Positions 1 through 8,103 of a stretch of DNA of 64,000 nucleotides are shown piece by piece. Source of the DNA: Clostridia bacterium (GTDB lineage: Bacteria > Bacillota > Clostridia > Christensenellales > CAG-917). The DNA lies in assembly GCA_017461985.1 (NCBI GenBank), contig JAFTSA010000005.1, positions 1 through 64,000 of the forward strand, in the 5' to 3' direction. Each line of letters opens with the position of its first letter. Position 1 is the stretch's first letter. Position numbers and translations under genes: made by a program. The notes below the pieces were generated by a model. The model saw only the letters and a list, made by a program, of their open reading frames with translations. It made no database searches and was not told the DNA's origin.

Positions 1-1
1 C

Positions 2-643
2 GAAAAATTCGGATATGGCTATTCGGATATTTGTGATTCTCCTTGTGATATAGACACGCTTGTTTCCATACAAAGACAGGCATTGACGGCCCTCGGAGAA
101 TCGGGTCCATATATTTTAGCACCGCATTCTATGTCAGGAATTGAAGCAATTAGATGGAAACAAAAGTTTCCTGATGAGGTTTCTGCTATTGTTGGAATTG
201 ATATGGCAACGCCTTTATCATTTAGTGTTTGGACAGAACAGCAAATTGAAAAAACGGTACGTCTTATGCGGGTATTAAGAACCTTGAAATTGGCAAACAT
301 TCTGTCTTCGGTAAGCACGCTTTCTTTAACAGAGGACGAAATTAAGCAACATAAACTTTTAAAGAAAAGAAATGTATTTAATGTATGCTGTGTTAACGAA
401 GCACGCGAAGTTTTGAAGAATGCAAGAATAGTAGGTGAGGGCGGAAACATTCAATGTCCCACCTTACTGTTTTCCTCCAATGGCGAGGACCAAGAAAAGG
501 ATTGGGTTGAAAATCAGCAAAAGTTTGCTATGAGTATGGGAGCAAAGTTGATTGGCTATGATTGTGGACATTATATTCGTCATTTCAAAAGTGATGAAAT
601 GTGCGAAGAAATCATCAAATTTATAAATTCGTTAGAAAGATAA
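2..643 (+). CDS. Alpha/beta hydrolase, 5' end cut by window edge
   Basis: The reading frame is open from base 2, so the start lies outside the window; a TTG at 83 is only an internal codon. Visible motifs are an early GYGYSD segment and the nucleophile elbow PHSMSG (about residues 40-45 of the visible part), a G-less variant of GxSxG, followed by a lid-like helical insert. A late DCGHYIRH segment supplies the probable catalytic His. This fits an alpha/beta hydrolase of the prolyl-aminopeptidase/esterase type; substrate unknown. It is AT-rich compared with the rest of the window and sits 60 bp before another AT-rich gene, suggesting an accessory block. Confidence 0.75.
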   Translation, partial: EKFGYGYSDICDSPCDIDTLVSIQRQALTALGESGPYILAPHSMSGIEAIRWKQKFPDEVSAIVGIDMATPLSFSVWTEQQIEKTVRLMRVLRTLKLANILSSVSTLSLTEDEIKQHKLLKKRNVFNVCCVNEAREVLKNARIVGEGGNIQCPTLLFSSNGEDQEKDWVENQQKFAMSMGAKLIGYDCGHYIRHFKSDEMCEEIIKFINSLER

Positions 644-703
644 ATTCCAATAGGTCGAACAGTTAGGAAAATAAGAATTAATCGTGTAGATGGAGGTATA
701 TAA

Positions 704-1609
704 ATGACAAAAAAAGAATTAAAACAAATCCAAAATGAAGTATCACAACAATCACTTGGAATATATGCAGGAATTCTATTTAACAACCAAATATTTATTG
801 AAGGAAACGATGATGAAATCGTCTATAATTTTGATTGCCCTGAATTAATAACTTTAAAAGAAAAATATAATTTAGAAGAAATTGCAGGTAAAGGAACAGA
901 CTTTAAAAAAGCAAAAAGAGTATTACATTATTTAGCGCCTAGACTAACTCATTCATCTTGGTATGATAATCATGTCCCTTGTAATGCTCTTGATTTGCTT
1001 GAATATAGTTTAAATAATCCTGAACAAGGAATTAATTGTTTGAATAAAGCTAAAATTTTAGAAGAGTGTTGTTTAGCTTTAGGTATATATGCTAGAAGAG
1101 TAAGTATAATGCCTTATTCGCCATTTGACTTTGATAATCATGTGGTTACTGAAATATATGATAGAAAGCTAAGTAAATGGATTATGTTAGATCCAACTAT
1201 TGATGGTTTATTTGTAGATGAAAAGAAAACACCTTTATCTTTATTAGAAATAAGAGAAAAGTTCGCTAATGATGAATTTGTTACTTTTGTACAATCAAAT
1301 GATAGTCTAAAAGATTTAAATAAATTAAAAGATAAATATATTGGCGAAAGTGCGTATATTTGCAAAAATCTATTTTACTTTTATATTGATAAAGATTCAA
1401 CATTTGGAACAACAGGTAATACTTTAGCTTTTGTACCATCTAATTATTCAGTTAAAGCAAAAGATATTGCAAACGCAAAATATAGAATAAATCATCTTCC
1501 AGAAGAATATAGGAAATGCGATTTAGAAAAGAGACTTGAAAAATTAACTAATTGTCCAGAAATTGAAAGAACAAATATTGATTCAATGGTGAAATCACCA
1601 ATCAAATAA
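704..1609 (+). CDS. Transglutaminase-like domain protein
   Basis: 301 aa, soluble, no signal peptide. The central part shows the transglutaminase-like (papain-fold) pattern: Cys in GINCLNKAKIL (about residue 107), then LGIYARRVS, His in DNHVVTEIY (about 147) and Asp in WIMLDPT (about 166), the expected Cys-His-Asp triad order. Members of this fold act as peptidases or amide-processing enzymes; the substrate here is unknown. A GGAGGT ribosome site lies 7 bp before the ATG. Codon use is very AT-rich, unlike genes after 1.8 kb, which suggests recent acquisition. The sequence after its stop resembles that after the upstream gene. Confidence 0.7.
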   Translation: MTKKELKQIQNEVSQQSLGIYAGILFNNQIFIEGNDDEIVYNFDCPELITLKEKYNLEEIAGKGTDFKKAKRVLHYLAPRLTHSSWYDNHVPCNALDLLEYSLNNPEQGINCLNKAKILEECCLALGIYARRVSIMPYSPFDFDNHVVTEIYDRKLSKWIMLDPTIDGLFVDEKKTPLSLLEIREKFANDEFVTFVQSNDSLKDLNKLKDKYIGESAYICKNLFYFYIDKDSTFGTTGNTLAFVPSNYSVKAKDIANAKYRINHLPEEYRKCDLEKRLEKLTNCPEIERTNIDSMVKSPIK

Positions 1610-1680
1610 ATTCCAATTTATCGGTCAGTTTAACTGTACGCAAATTGTATCAAATAGGTATTTACACACAAGAAAAAGGA

Positions 1681-1707
1681 CCAAGTCAACGGACTTGGTT
1701 TTTTTTT
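1681..1707 (+). terminator. Intrinsic terminator after transglutaminase-like gene
   Basis: CCAAGTC and GACTTGG form a 7-bp stem around AACG, followed by nine T. Confidence 0.85.
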
Positions 1708-1780
1708 ATGCGACCTGTGGACTTTGTGTGTTGAAAATACACGCACCTATGCACCACAAATAATATTGTTGATTTTTGTC

Positions 1781-1809
1781 TTGTAAAAATATGGGATTTA
1801 TATTATAAT
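1781..1809 (+). promoter_or_regulatory. Sigma-A-type promoter for phosphoribosyltransferase
   Basis: TTGTAA (1781-1786), 17-bp spacer, TATAAT (1804-1809); the gene starts 17 bp downstream. Confidence 0.7.
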
Positions 1810-1826
1810 AGTCGGGCGAGGTTATT

Positions 1827-2375
1827 ATGAAAACTTATCCCCTTAATATCAATGGCTACAAAACTGAACTCCCCATTCTTCCTCTTCCCAGCGGAGTAGA
1901 GATTTGTTTCTTCAATCTTCACGGCAATCCTGCACTCACAGAGCACTGCGGAAAGGAACTTGCCAAGCACCTCAGCGATTGTGACGTCGTCCTCACCGCA
2001 GAGTCAAAAGGACTGCAACTGAGTCACGTCATCGCAAGAGAACTTGGCCACGAATTCTACGCAGTTGCAAGAAAGAGCAAGAAACTTTATATGCAAGACG
2101 GCATTGAGGTCAGCTACGGCAGTTCAATCACCACAGGCAAAGATCAATGCTTGTATCTTTCAAAGCACGACGTCGATCTCCTTGTTGGCAAAAAGGTTGC
2201 AATCGTTGACGACGTGGTGTCCACAGGGGCATCTCTTCTTGGTCTTGAAGAACTTGTGAAGAAGGCAGGTGGCATCATCCATAAGAAGGCATTTGTCCTG
2301 GCAGAGGGCAGTGCAGCAAAACGTGACGACGTCATCTATCTTGCACCAATCCCCATCATCATCCCCGAAAAATAA
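1827..2375 (+). CDS. Purine phosphoribosyltransferase family protein
   Basis: 182 aa, type I phosphoribosyltransferase fold. The PRPP-binding signature VAIVDDVVSTGAS lies at about residues 127-139, and an upstream TAESKGLQLSH segment matches the flexible-loop/PPi region. Length and motifs resemble adenine or xanthine phosphoribosyltransferases, which convert a free purine base plus PRPP to the nucleotide; the exact base cannot be told from sequence. It has its own promoter and a GAGG ribosome site, and ends at a bidirectional terminator shared with the convergent ferredoxin gene. Confidence 0.75.
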   Translation: MKTYPLNINGYKTELPILPLPSGVEICFFNLHGNPALTEHCGKELAKHLSDCDVVLTAESKGLQLSHVIARELGHEFYAVARKSKKLYMQDGIEVSYGSSITTGKDQCLYLSKHDVDLLVGKKVAIVDDVVSTGASLLGLEELVKKAGGIIHKKAFVLAEGSAAKRDDVIYLAPIPIIIPEK

Positions 2376-2470
2376 CAGATAAACCCCTTGTTCTGTCATC
2401 ATATAGATTTTTTTGACTACGGTGATAGAGTGGTTTTTTACACTGAAAACTTAATTTTAGCAACAAAAAA

Positions 2471-2491
2471 AAGCACGCAGTTTGCGTGCTT
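2471..2491. terminator. Bidirectional terminator between convergent genes
   Basis: AAGCACGCA and TGCGTGCTT form a 9-bp stem with a three-base GTT loop, with an A tract on the left and T-rich sequence on the right, so it can serve both strands. Confidence 0.8.
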
Positions 2492-2509
2492 TTCTTATAT
2501 GTGTTTTGC

Positions 2510-2893
2510 TTATTTCACTTTCACCTTTTTCACGATGATGCTTTCTTTACGGCACTTTGTTGCACACACGCCACACTTGATGCACTTGTCATCATTGATG
2601 GTGAAGGGGCTCTTGACCACGCCGGTGATTGCGCCAACGGGGCAGGCTCTAGCACAAAGTGAACAACCGATGCAGGTGTCTTGATCAATATGTATTGATT
2701 CAACTCTTTCTTGGTTGTCATCGCAGTCGATTGCCACGGCTACACAAGCGGAGTAGCATTGCCCGCACTCTTTGCACTTTGTTTCATCGATTTCGTAGTA
2801 TTGCTCATCAAGGTGATGGATGATGCTGTCAAAGGGACACACAAAGGCACAATAGCCACAATCTGCACATTTTTCACGGTCTATTCTATACAT
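2510..2893 (-). CDS. Polyferredoxin with four [4Fe-4S] motifs
   Basis: 127 aa, almost wholly iron-sulfur binding. Four CxxCxxCxxxC motifs are seen in order: CADCGYCAFVC, CKECGQCYSAC, CIGCSLCARAC and CIKCGVCATKC. The second and fourth lack the usual Pro after the last Cys. It probably carries electrons in the cytoplasm. It is transcribed divergently from the aldehyde:ferredoxin oxidoreductase gene 280 bp away, so it is a natural candidate electron partner (inference). The start is set by a GGAGGT site 7 bp before the ATG. The C-terminal tail is Lys/Val rich (IVKKVKVK). Confidence 0.85.
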   Translation of the reverse strand: MYRIDREKCADCGYCAFVCPFDSIIHHLDEQYYEIDETKCKECGQCYSACVAVAIDCDDNQERVESIHIDQDTCIGCSLCARACPVGAITGVVKSPFTINDDKCIKCGVCATKCRKESIIVKKVKVK

Positions 2894-2988
2894 AGGACAC
2901 CTCCACTAAATATTTTAGCACAGCAAACCAAAAAGTCAATACGGATTTGAATTATAGACAATTTTGTCAAAAAAAGATTTCTATCATA

Positions 2989-3016
2989 TTGAAATATATT
3001 TTATATATGTTATAAT
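2989..3016 (+). promoter_or_regulatory. Promoter of the aldehyde oxidoreductase operon
   Basis: TTGAAA (2989-2994), 16-bp spacer, TATAAT (3011-3016). Transcription would start just before the structured leader. Confidence 0.75.
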
Positions 3017-3035
3017 AAAGACACAATAAAAGGCT

Positions 3036-3156
3036 ATTATCCGATTCCGCCGTCCTAAGGCAATGCTATGGACCTCGGAACGATAGGGTGCAGGGCGAAA
3101 GGACTGCGCCTCCCACTTGGAAAGGATATGATCGGCAATACAGATATTGCCGTTTT
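3036..3156 (+). ncRNA. Structured leader, candidate Moco/Tuco riboswitch
   Basis: The leader between promoter and aor is GC-rich and foldable. CCGAT (3041-3045) pairs with ATCGG (3131-3135) as an outer stem. Inside, GGTGCAG and CTGCGCC form a 7-bp hairpin capped by a C-GAAA-G tetraloop, followed by a GCCTCCCA stretch that I recall from molybdenum-cofactor RNAs. A second hairpin, CGGCAATA-CAGA-TATTGCCG (3133-3152) followed by TTTT, overlaps the 3' strand of the outer stem, so the two are mutually exclusive. Position ahead of a tungsten-enzyme gene fits a Moco/Tuco (molybdenum/tungsten cofactor) sensor; family assignment is by context and partial motif recall, not by model search. Confidence 0.6.
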
Positions 3157-3174
3157 GGCGTATAAGGAGAAAAT

Positions 3175-5076
3175 ATGAGCACAAAATTCGGAGCATACTG
3201 CGGCAAAGTCCTGAAAGTTGACCTGACAGATAGGACAGTCACTGAATATCCTTTCACCGATGAGGAGAGAGAACTTTTCCTTGGCGGAAAAATTATGGCG
3301 GCAAAAATCGTCTATGACAATATCACTGAAAAGATTGACCCCTTGTCACCCGAAAATATGCTTGTCATCACCACCGGCCCTATGAATGCAGTTGGTGCAC
3401 CCTGTTCATCGCGTTTCAACTGCTCAACCATATCCCCCCTCACCGGCTATTACACCTCATCAAACTGCGGTGGCGATTTTGGCTTGCATTTGAAGAGAGC
3501 AGGCCTTGACGGACTTATCGTCACGGGCAAAAGTGAAGAGAGGATTTATCTCTACGTCACCCCCGACGGAGTTGAGTTCAAAAATGCAGACGCACTTTGG
3601 GGAATGAAGACTGGTGAAACCCAACAAGCAATCCCTGAAAAGGGTGGCAAATTTGTCATTGGACCTGCAGGTGAAAACCTTGTCAAATATGCTTGTGTCA
3701 TCAGTGGTGAAAGAGCAGCAGGCCGAGGCGGTGTTGGTGCAGTTTTCGGCTCAAAGAATTTGAAAGGTATTGTTGCCTATGGCATCAAGTCACCTGAAGT
3801 GTATGACAAAGCAAAACTCCGCAAGGTCAACAAGGAGTGGACTGCACGTCTTAAGATGCACCCCACCACAGGCACACAACTGCCCGAACTTGGCACGGCA
3901 GGCCTTGTCACCACAATGCACTCAAAGAATCTTCTTGCCACCAACAACTATCGCAGTGGCAAATACGAGCACTTTGAAGACGTGTCTGGTGAAACCCTCC
4001 GTGAAGAACACCTTGTGAGAAACAACGGTTGCACAACTTGCCCCATTAGATGTGCAAGAGTGGTCAAAGTTGACGGCAAAGAGGTCAAAGGCCCCGAAGT
4101 TGAAACTCTCGGCTTGTTTGGTCCCAACATTCTTAACCGCGACATACAAAGCATTTTTGACTGGAACTATGAGATGGACGAGTTGGGCATGGACACCATC
4201 TCTTGCGGAAACACACTTTCCTTTGCAATGGAACTGAACGAGAAGGGTATGTGGGACAACGGCCTTGAATTTGGCAAGATTGACAACATCCGCAGTCTTC
4301 TTGACGACATAGCACACCGCAGAGGCATCGGCGACGACCTTGCAGAAGGCTCAAAACGCCTCAGTGAAAAGTTTGGCGGAAAGGAATTTGCAATGAACGC
4401 AAAGGGTATGGAACTTGCCGCCTATGAACCCCGTGGAGCAGTGGGACAAGGCCTCGGCTATGCAGTGGCAAACCGTGGCGGATGTCACCTCAACGGCGGA
4501 TATTTGGTTGTTATGGAAGGCCTTGGCCTTTCAATCAACCCCTACACAACCGGTGCAAAAGCAGGTCTTTGCGCAATGTTCCAAGATTTGATGGAAACTT
4601 GCAGTGCAGGAGGCAACTGCCTGTTCACAACCTACGCATTTTTCCCCACCTTCCTCATCAGCAAACCCAATGGTATGATTGCAAGAGTGGTCAACAAAGT
4701 GGCAACAAAGATTGGTTTTGCCATCAGTTTGATTCTCCGTGTGCCTACGGCACTGGCACTGCATCTGCCTTTCAATATGCTTCCTCACACCAAAGCAATC
4801 GCAGCCGCAACAGGCATGAAGATGAACTTTGGCAGATTCATCCGTATAGGTGAAAGAGGATACAACCTGGAGCGTCTCATTGACGTCCGTCTTGGTGTCA
4901 GCGCAAAGGATGACACTCTCCCTGAGCGTCTTACAACTGAACTGCAAATTGCCACCAATCCCAAGTCAAAAGTGCCTCTTGACAAGTTGAAGAAGAAGTA
5001 CTACAAAGTCCGCTACTGGGATGAAAACGGCATCCCCACCAAGAAACTTTTGAAACGTTTGAAGTTGGTGAAGTAG
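3175..5076 (+). CDS. aor: Aldehyde:ferredoxin oxidoreductase (tungsten-type)
   Basis: 633 aa, full length for the family. It oxidises aldehydes to acids and passes electrons to ferredoxin, using a tungsten (or molybdenum) bis-pyranopterin and one [4Fe-4S] cluster. The N-terminal domain begins YCGKVLKVDLTDR and continues with GGKIMAAKIVYDN and the pterin-binding SGERAAGRGGVGAVFGSKNLKG. The cluster ligands are CTTCPIRC (about residues 286-293) and a distal Cys in METCSAGGNC (about 474-483). The start has a strong AAGGAG site. The gene leads an operon with moaD-like and thiF-like genes 1 bp and 1 bp apart, which probably make or load the pterin cofactor. Natural substrate cannot be read from sequence. 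Confidence 0.92.
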   Translation: MSTKFGAYCGKVLKVDLTDRTVTEYPFTDEERELFLGGKIMAAKIVYDNITEKIDPLSPENMLVITTGPMNAVGAPCSSRFNCSTISPLTGYYTSSNCGGDFGLHLKRAGLDGLIVTGKSEERIYLYVTPDGVEFKNADALWGMKTGETQQAIPEKGGKFVIGPAGENLVKYACVISGERAAGRGGVGAVFGSKNLKGIVAYGIKSPEVYDKAKLRKVNKEWTARLKMHPTTGTQLPELGTAGLVTTMHSKNLLATNNYRSGKYEHFEDVSGETLREEHLVRNNGCTTCPIRCARVVKVDGKEVKGPEVETLGLFGPNILNRDIQSIFDWNYEMDELGMDTISCGNTLSFAMELNEKGMWDNGLEFGKIDNIRSLLDDIAHRRGIGDDLAEGSKRLSEKFGGKEFAMNAKGMELAAYEPRGAVGQGLGYAVANRGGCHLNGGYLVVMEGLGLSINPYTTGAKAGLCAMFQDLMETCSAGGNCLFTTYAFFPTFLISKPNGMIARVVNKVATKIGFAISLILRVPTALALHLPFNMLPHTKAIAAATGMKMNFGRFIRIGERGYNLERLIDVRLGVSAKDDTLPERLTTELQIATNPKSKVPLDKLKKKYYKVRYWDENGIPTKKLLKRLKLVK

Positions 5077-5077
5077 T

Positions 5078-5323
5078 ATGATAGTTGTCAAGTTTTTTGG
5101 CATAGCACGTATAAAGTTCAAGGAGAAGGAGCTGCACCTTGAAGCAAGCACCATAAAGGAACTTGCGGAGATTTTGGCAGAGCACTTTTCTGTGAAACCC
5201 AAGGAATTTAAGCAGTTTGTGATTTTGGTCAACGAGGTCAACATAAACAAACTGAAGATGTTCCGCACAAAACTTGTTGACGGGGACGTGGTCATGTTTT
5301 TGTCCCCCGCGTCAGGTGGTTGA
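5078..5323 (+). CDS. MoaD/ThiS-like sulfur-carrier protein
   Basis: 81 aa ubiquitin-fold protein ending in the required Gly-Gly (PASGG). MoaD carries sulfur as a C-terminal thiocarboxylate for molybdopterin synthase. The hydrophobic beta pattern (IVVKFFGIAR, VILVNEVNI, DGDVVMFLSP) is typical. It starts 1 bp after the aor stop and its end abuts the thiF-like gene, whose product would adenylate it. I infer a dedicated role in the tungsten/molybdenum pterin of the upstream enzyme; a ThiS role in thiamine synthesis is less likely given the context. Confidence 0.85.
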   Translation: MIVVKFFGIARIKFKEKELHLEASTIKELAEILAEHFSVKPKEFKQFVILVNEVNINKLKMFRTKLVDGDVVMFLSPASGG

Positions 5324-5324
5324 T

Positions 5325-5942
5325 ATGGAAAGATTGACAGAAAAAACTGCACTCATAATAGGCTGTGGCGGACTTGGTGGCTACGTCATCGAGGAGCTGG
5401 CAAGAGTGGGCGTCGGCAAACTTATACTTGTTGACGGCGACGTTTTTTCTCGCTCAAATATGAATAGACAACTTATGGCAAAAGAGGAAACGCTTGGCAA
5501 AAACAAGGCGGAAGTTTATATGAAACGCCTTGGTGAAATGTCCACTTGCAGTGTTGAGTGCCACACCCATTTCCTCACCGAAGATGACGCAGATTTGTTT
5601 GAAAGGGCAGACGTCATCATCGACTGCGTTGACAACGTTGACACCAGAAAACTTATTGCAAAACTTGCAAAGGCAAAGGACAAGTGTTTTGTCCACGGTG
5701 CAATAGAAGGGGAGGAAGGCCAAGTTATGCTTGTCACCCCTGACAGCAAAGTCTTTGACAAATACTACAAGTCGGTTGACGACACAATCCGTCACAGCAC
5801 TTATAGTTATGCCGTGGCAACAGTAGGCTCAGTGCAAGCAAATCTTGCAGTGAAAGCATTGACTGGCAAGGGCGGAAAGTTTGAAAACAAACTTGTCATC
5901 ATCGACCTTGAAAGCGTCTTTGTCAAAACAATAGAGTTGTAG
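5325..5942 (+). CDS. ThiF/MoeB-like adenylyltransferase (E1 fold)
   Basis: 205 aa from the ATG at 5325, which has an AGGTGG site and starts 1 bp after the moaD stop; an upstream in-frame start at 5274 would overlap moaD and is not preferred. Rossmann ATP loop GCGGLGGYVIEEL lies near residues 12-24, followed by DGDVFSRSNMNRQ with the Arg and Asn-Arg-Gln typical of E1-like enzymes, and VDNVDTR. It would activate the C-terminal Gly of the MoaD-like protein with ATP. No paired CxxC zinc motifs are visible, so it is a short, ThiF-like form lacking the zinc site and rhodanese domain of larger MoeB proteins. Confidence 0.85.
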   Translation: MERLTEKTALIIGCGGLGGYVIEELARVGVGKLILVDGDVFSRSNMNRQLMAKEETLGKNKAEVYMKRLGEMSTCSVECHTHFLTEDDADLFERADVIIDCVDNVDTRKLIAKLAKAKDKCFVHGAIEGEEGQVMLVTPDSKVFDKYYKSVDDTIRHSTYSYAVATVGSVQANLAVKALTGKGGKFENKLVIIDLESVFVKTIEL

Positions 5943-5992
5943 TGAGGGAATCAATCAACCCAAACACTCAAGAATCAAAATCAACAAAAAAG

Positions 5993-6020
5993 CGAGGTGA
6001 AATCACCTCGTTTTCTTTTT
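5993..6020 (+). terminator. Terminator of the aor operon
   Basis: CGAGGTGA and TCACCTCG stem followed by TTTTCTTTTT. Confidence 0.85.
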
Positions 6021-6173
6021 CGCAAAACTTTTGCTAAATTGCAAAACAAAGGTTTTATCTGTTTATTTTGCAGAAATAAACTATTTGTTCAAGCAAAACA
6101 GCAAAATCAAAGCATAAGTGAAAGCACTTACAAAAGACAATTGCAACAGGAAATAAACAGGTGAAAATGGCAA

Positions 6174-6203
6174 CAAAAAAGGCACTCAAACGAGTGCCTT
6201 TTT
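6174..6203. terminator. Bidirectional terminator after the kinase gene
   Basis: GGCACTC-AAAC-GAGTGCC with A7 on the left and T5 on the right; on the minus strand it ends the gldA-dhaKL transcript. The 150 bp to its left (6021-6173) is AT-rich and I see no gene in it. Confidence 0.8.
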
Positions 6204-6220
6204 GATTTAGTTTTTGCTCA

Positions 6221-8044
6221 TTACAGAGTCTTGATGTATGCTGCAAGTTCATTGAAGATGACGTCAAGTCCGTGTGCGCCTGCATCAGGGAAACCAATGC
6301 TACGTTCACCAACTGTGCCAGCTCTGCCAAGAGTTGCAACGTGTGTCTTTGTGGCTTCTGCGCCTTCGTGTGCTGCCTTTGCGCCAAGGTCAATACCTTC
6401 ACGGAGTGCTTTGCCTTCTTCTGCTGCCTTTGTCAGAGCAAGAGCACAGGGCTTCAATGCGTCAACAAGAGTCTTGTCACCGATGTCTGCGCCTTTGCCA
6501 AAGGACTTCTTGCCGGTTTCATAAACACCGCGGTTTGCTTCCATAAAGAGGAATGCAAGGTCAGTGAGGTTGATTTCCTTCTTGCCAAGCATTGCCTTGC
6601 CTGCGTACTTAAATGCAGAGCCCCAGATAGGACCACTTGCGCCACCGCAGTATTCCTTGATGATTTCACTGCAACTGACGAGGAATTCACCAACGTCGCC
6701 TTTCTTTCTGGTTGCCCAGTCTGCCTTCAGTTGCTTGAAGCCTTTTGCGATGCTCATGCCAAAGTCACCGTCACCCATTTGGTCTGCTTCACAGAAGGGC
6801 ACTTCGTTTTCAATGATGACGTCTGCCATCTTGTCAACGAGTTGGACAAATGCTGCTGTGTTGATTGTTTCGGTCACAACGGGAGTGCCTTCAACCTCGT
6901 AGGTTGCGTTGTCGTCTTCGGTTTCTGCCACTGCCTTCTTTGATGCCTTCTTTGCAGGCTCTGCGGGAGTGTATCCAAGTGCCTTGCCGATTGCCTTGAT
7001 TGCTTCAAGAGCGGCTTCTGCTTGTTCACTCATTGCTGCGCCCCAAGTGAGAGCAGGAGTGCTGACGGGGTAGTCAACGAGGGCTTTCAGTTCGCTGTCA
7101 ACACGGAGGACACTGATTGATGCGCCTGCCATATCGATTGAAGTCATAAAGTTGCCAACGATTGTACGATGGACGTTGATGCCGTCGGCAGTGATTGCCT
7201 TTGTGACAGAGTTGTTGAGGAGGTAGAGTTCTTGAAGGGGAGTGCCACCAAATCCGTTGATGAGGAGGACGACGTCTTCACCTGCTTTCAGGCCGAGGTC
7301 TTCTTCAAGGTCTGTGAGGATACGTCTTGCAAGATCGTCTGCAAAAGTACCTGTTGAATAGTCAATCTTTTCACGATATCTGCCGGGTTCGCCGTGGATA
7401 CCAACGCCAAATTCCATTTCATCGTCACCGATTTCAAAGGTGGGGTGACCTGCTGCGGGAACGGTACAGCTTGTGAAAGCAAAGCCAAATGAACGGACGT
7501 TGTCAATGACCTTGTTTGCAACGCGCTTGACTTCGTCAAGTTCCTTGCCTTGTTCTGCTGCTGCGCCTGCGCACTTATGGACGAGGACTGTGCCTGCAAC
7601 ACCACGTCTACCAACGGTGTAGAGGCTGTCCTTCACTGCGATGTCGTCGTTGACGTACACTGCGTCAACCTTGATGCCGTCATCTTGAGCGTCTGCCATT
7701 GCGTTGTTGAAGTTCATGCAGTCGCCTGAGTAGTTTTTGATGACGAGGAGCACGCCCTTGTCGGTTGCGCACTTCTTGATCGCGTTGTACACTTGCACTT
7801 GGCTGGGTGAAGCAAAGACGTCACCACAGACTGCGCAGTCAATCATACCTTTGCCAACAAAGCCTGCGTGTGCAGGTTCGTGACCTGAGCCACCGCCAGA
7901 GATGAGGCTGACCTTGTTATCGTCAATATCCTTTTTTTTGACAATCTTAAACTTTTCTACGAATTCCAGTTCAGGATGTGCAAGGGCCAAGCCGTGACAC
8001 ATATCATAGACGAAAGTTTCGGGAGTGTTCATTATTTTTTTCAT
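6221..8044 (-). CDS. Dihydroxyacetone kinase, fused DhaK-DhaL
   Basis: 607 aa single-chain kinase. DhaK occupies about residues 1-345: GGGSGHEPAHAGF (about 50-62) and GIHGEPG, whose His forms the covalent hemiaminal with dihydroxyacetone in studied enzymes. A Lys/Ala/Glu-rich linker (about 350-385) joins the DhaL nucleotide domain (about 395-607), which has the Mg-ATP motif EADQMGDGDFGMS. The fused form and absence of DhaM point to ATP rather than phosphoenolpyruvate as donor. It follows glycerol dehydrogenase by 59 bp, so the pair converts glycerol to dihydroxyacetone and then to its phosphate for glycolysis. AGGAGA precedes the chosen ATG. Confidence 0.88.
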   Translation of the reverse strand: MKKIMNTPETFVYDMCHGLALAHPELEFVEKFKIVKKKDIDDNKVSLISGGGSGHEPAHAGFVGKGMIDCAVCGDVFASPSQVQVYNAIKKCATDKGVLLVIKNYSGDCMNFNNAMADAQDDGIKVDAVYVNDDIAVKDSLYTVGRRGVAGTVLVHKCAGAAAEQGKELDEVKRVANKVIDNVRSFGFAFTSCTVPAAGHPTFEIGDDEMEFGVGIHGEPGRYREKIDYSTGTFADDLARRILTDLEEDLGLKAGEDVVLLINGFGGTPLQELYLLNNSVTKAITADGINVHRTIVGNFMTSIDMAGASISVLRVDSELKALVDYPVSTPALTWGAAMSEQAEAALEAIKAIGKALGYTPAEPAKKASKKAVAETEDDNATYEVEGTPVVTETINTAAFVQLVDKMADVIIENEVPFCEADQMGDGDFGMSIAKGFKQLKADWATRKKGDVGEFLVSCSEIIKEYCGGASGPIWGSAFKYAGKAMLGKKEINLTDLAFLFMEANRGVYETGKKSFGKGADIGDKTLVDALKPCALALTKAAEEGKALREGIDLGAKAAHEGAEATKTHVATLGRAGTVGERSIGFPDAGAHGLDVIFNELAAYIKTL

Positions 8045-8070
8045 AACATAAATCTCCTATATGTGAAAAT

Positions 8071-8091
8071 GGGACGGCAAAATGCCGTCCC
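8071..8091 (-). other. Intergenic hairpin between gldA and dhaKL
   Basis: A perfect 9-bp inverted repeat, GGGACGGCA and TGCCGTCCC, with a three-base loop. On the minus strand it is followed by ATTTTC, a poor T tract, so it could be a weak attenuator or a message-stability element. Its three-base loop matches the mini-hairpins elsewhere in this window. Confidence 0.6.
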
Positions 8092-8103
8092 GACCTTTAC
8101 TGG

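Noticed and set aside
641-1640. Integron cassettes with attC sites
   Set aside because: GTTTAAC-like cores are present by chance only; no matching pair of core sites and no integrase are visible.
4482-4853. 123-aa ORF inside aor
   Set aside because: It is a shadow frame within a clear aldehyde oxidoreductase coding sequence.
6272-6943. 223-aa Cys/Val-rich ORF opposite the dihydroxyacetone kinase
   Set aside because: It is the antisense frame of a well-supported gene and has no ribosome site.
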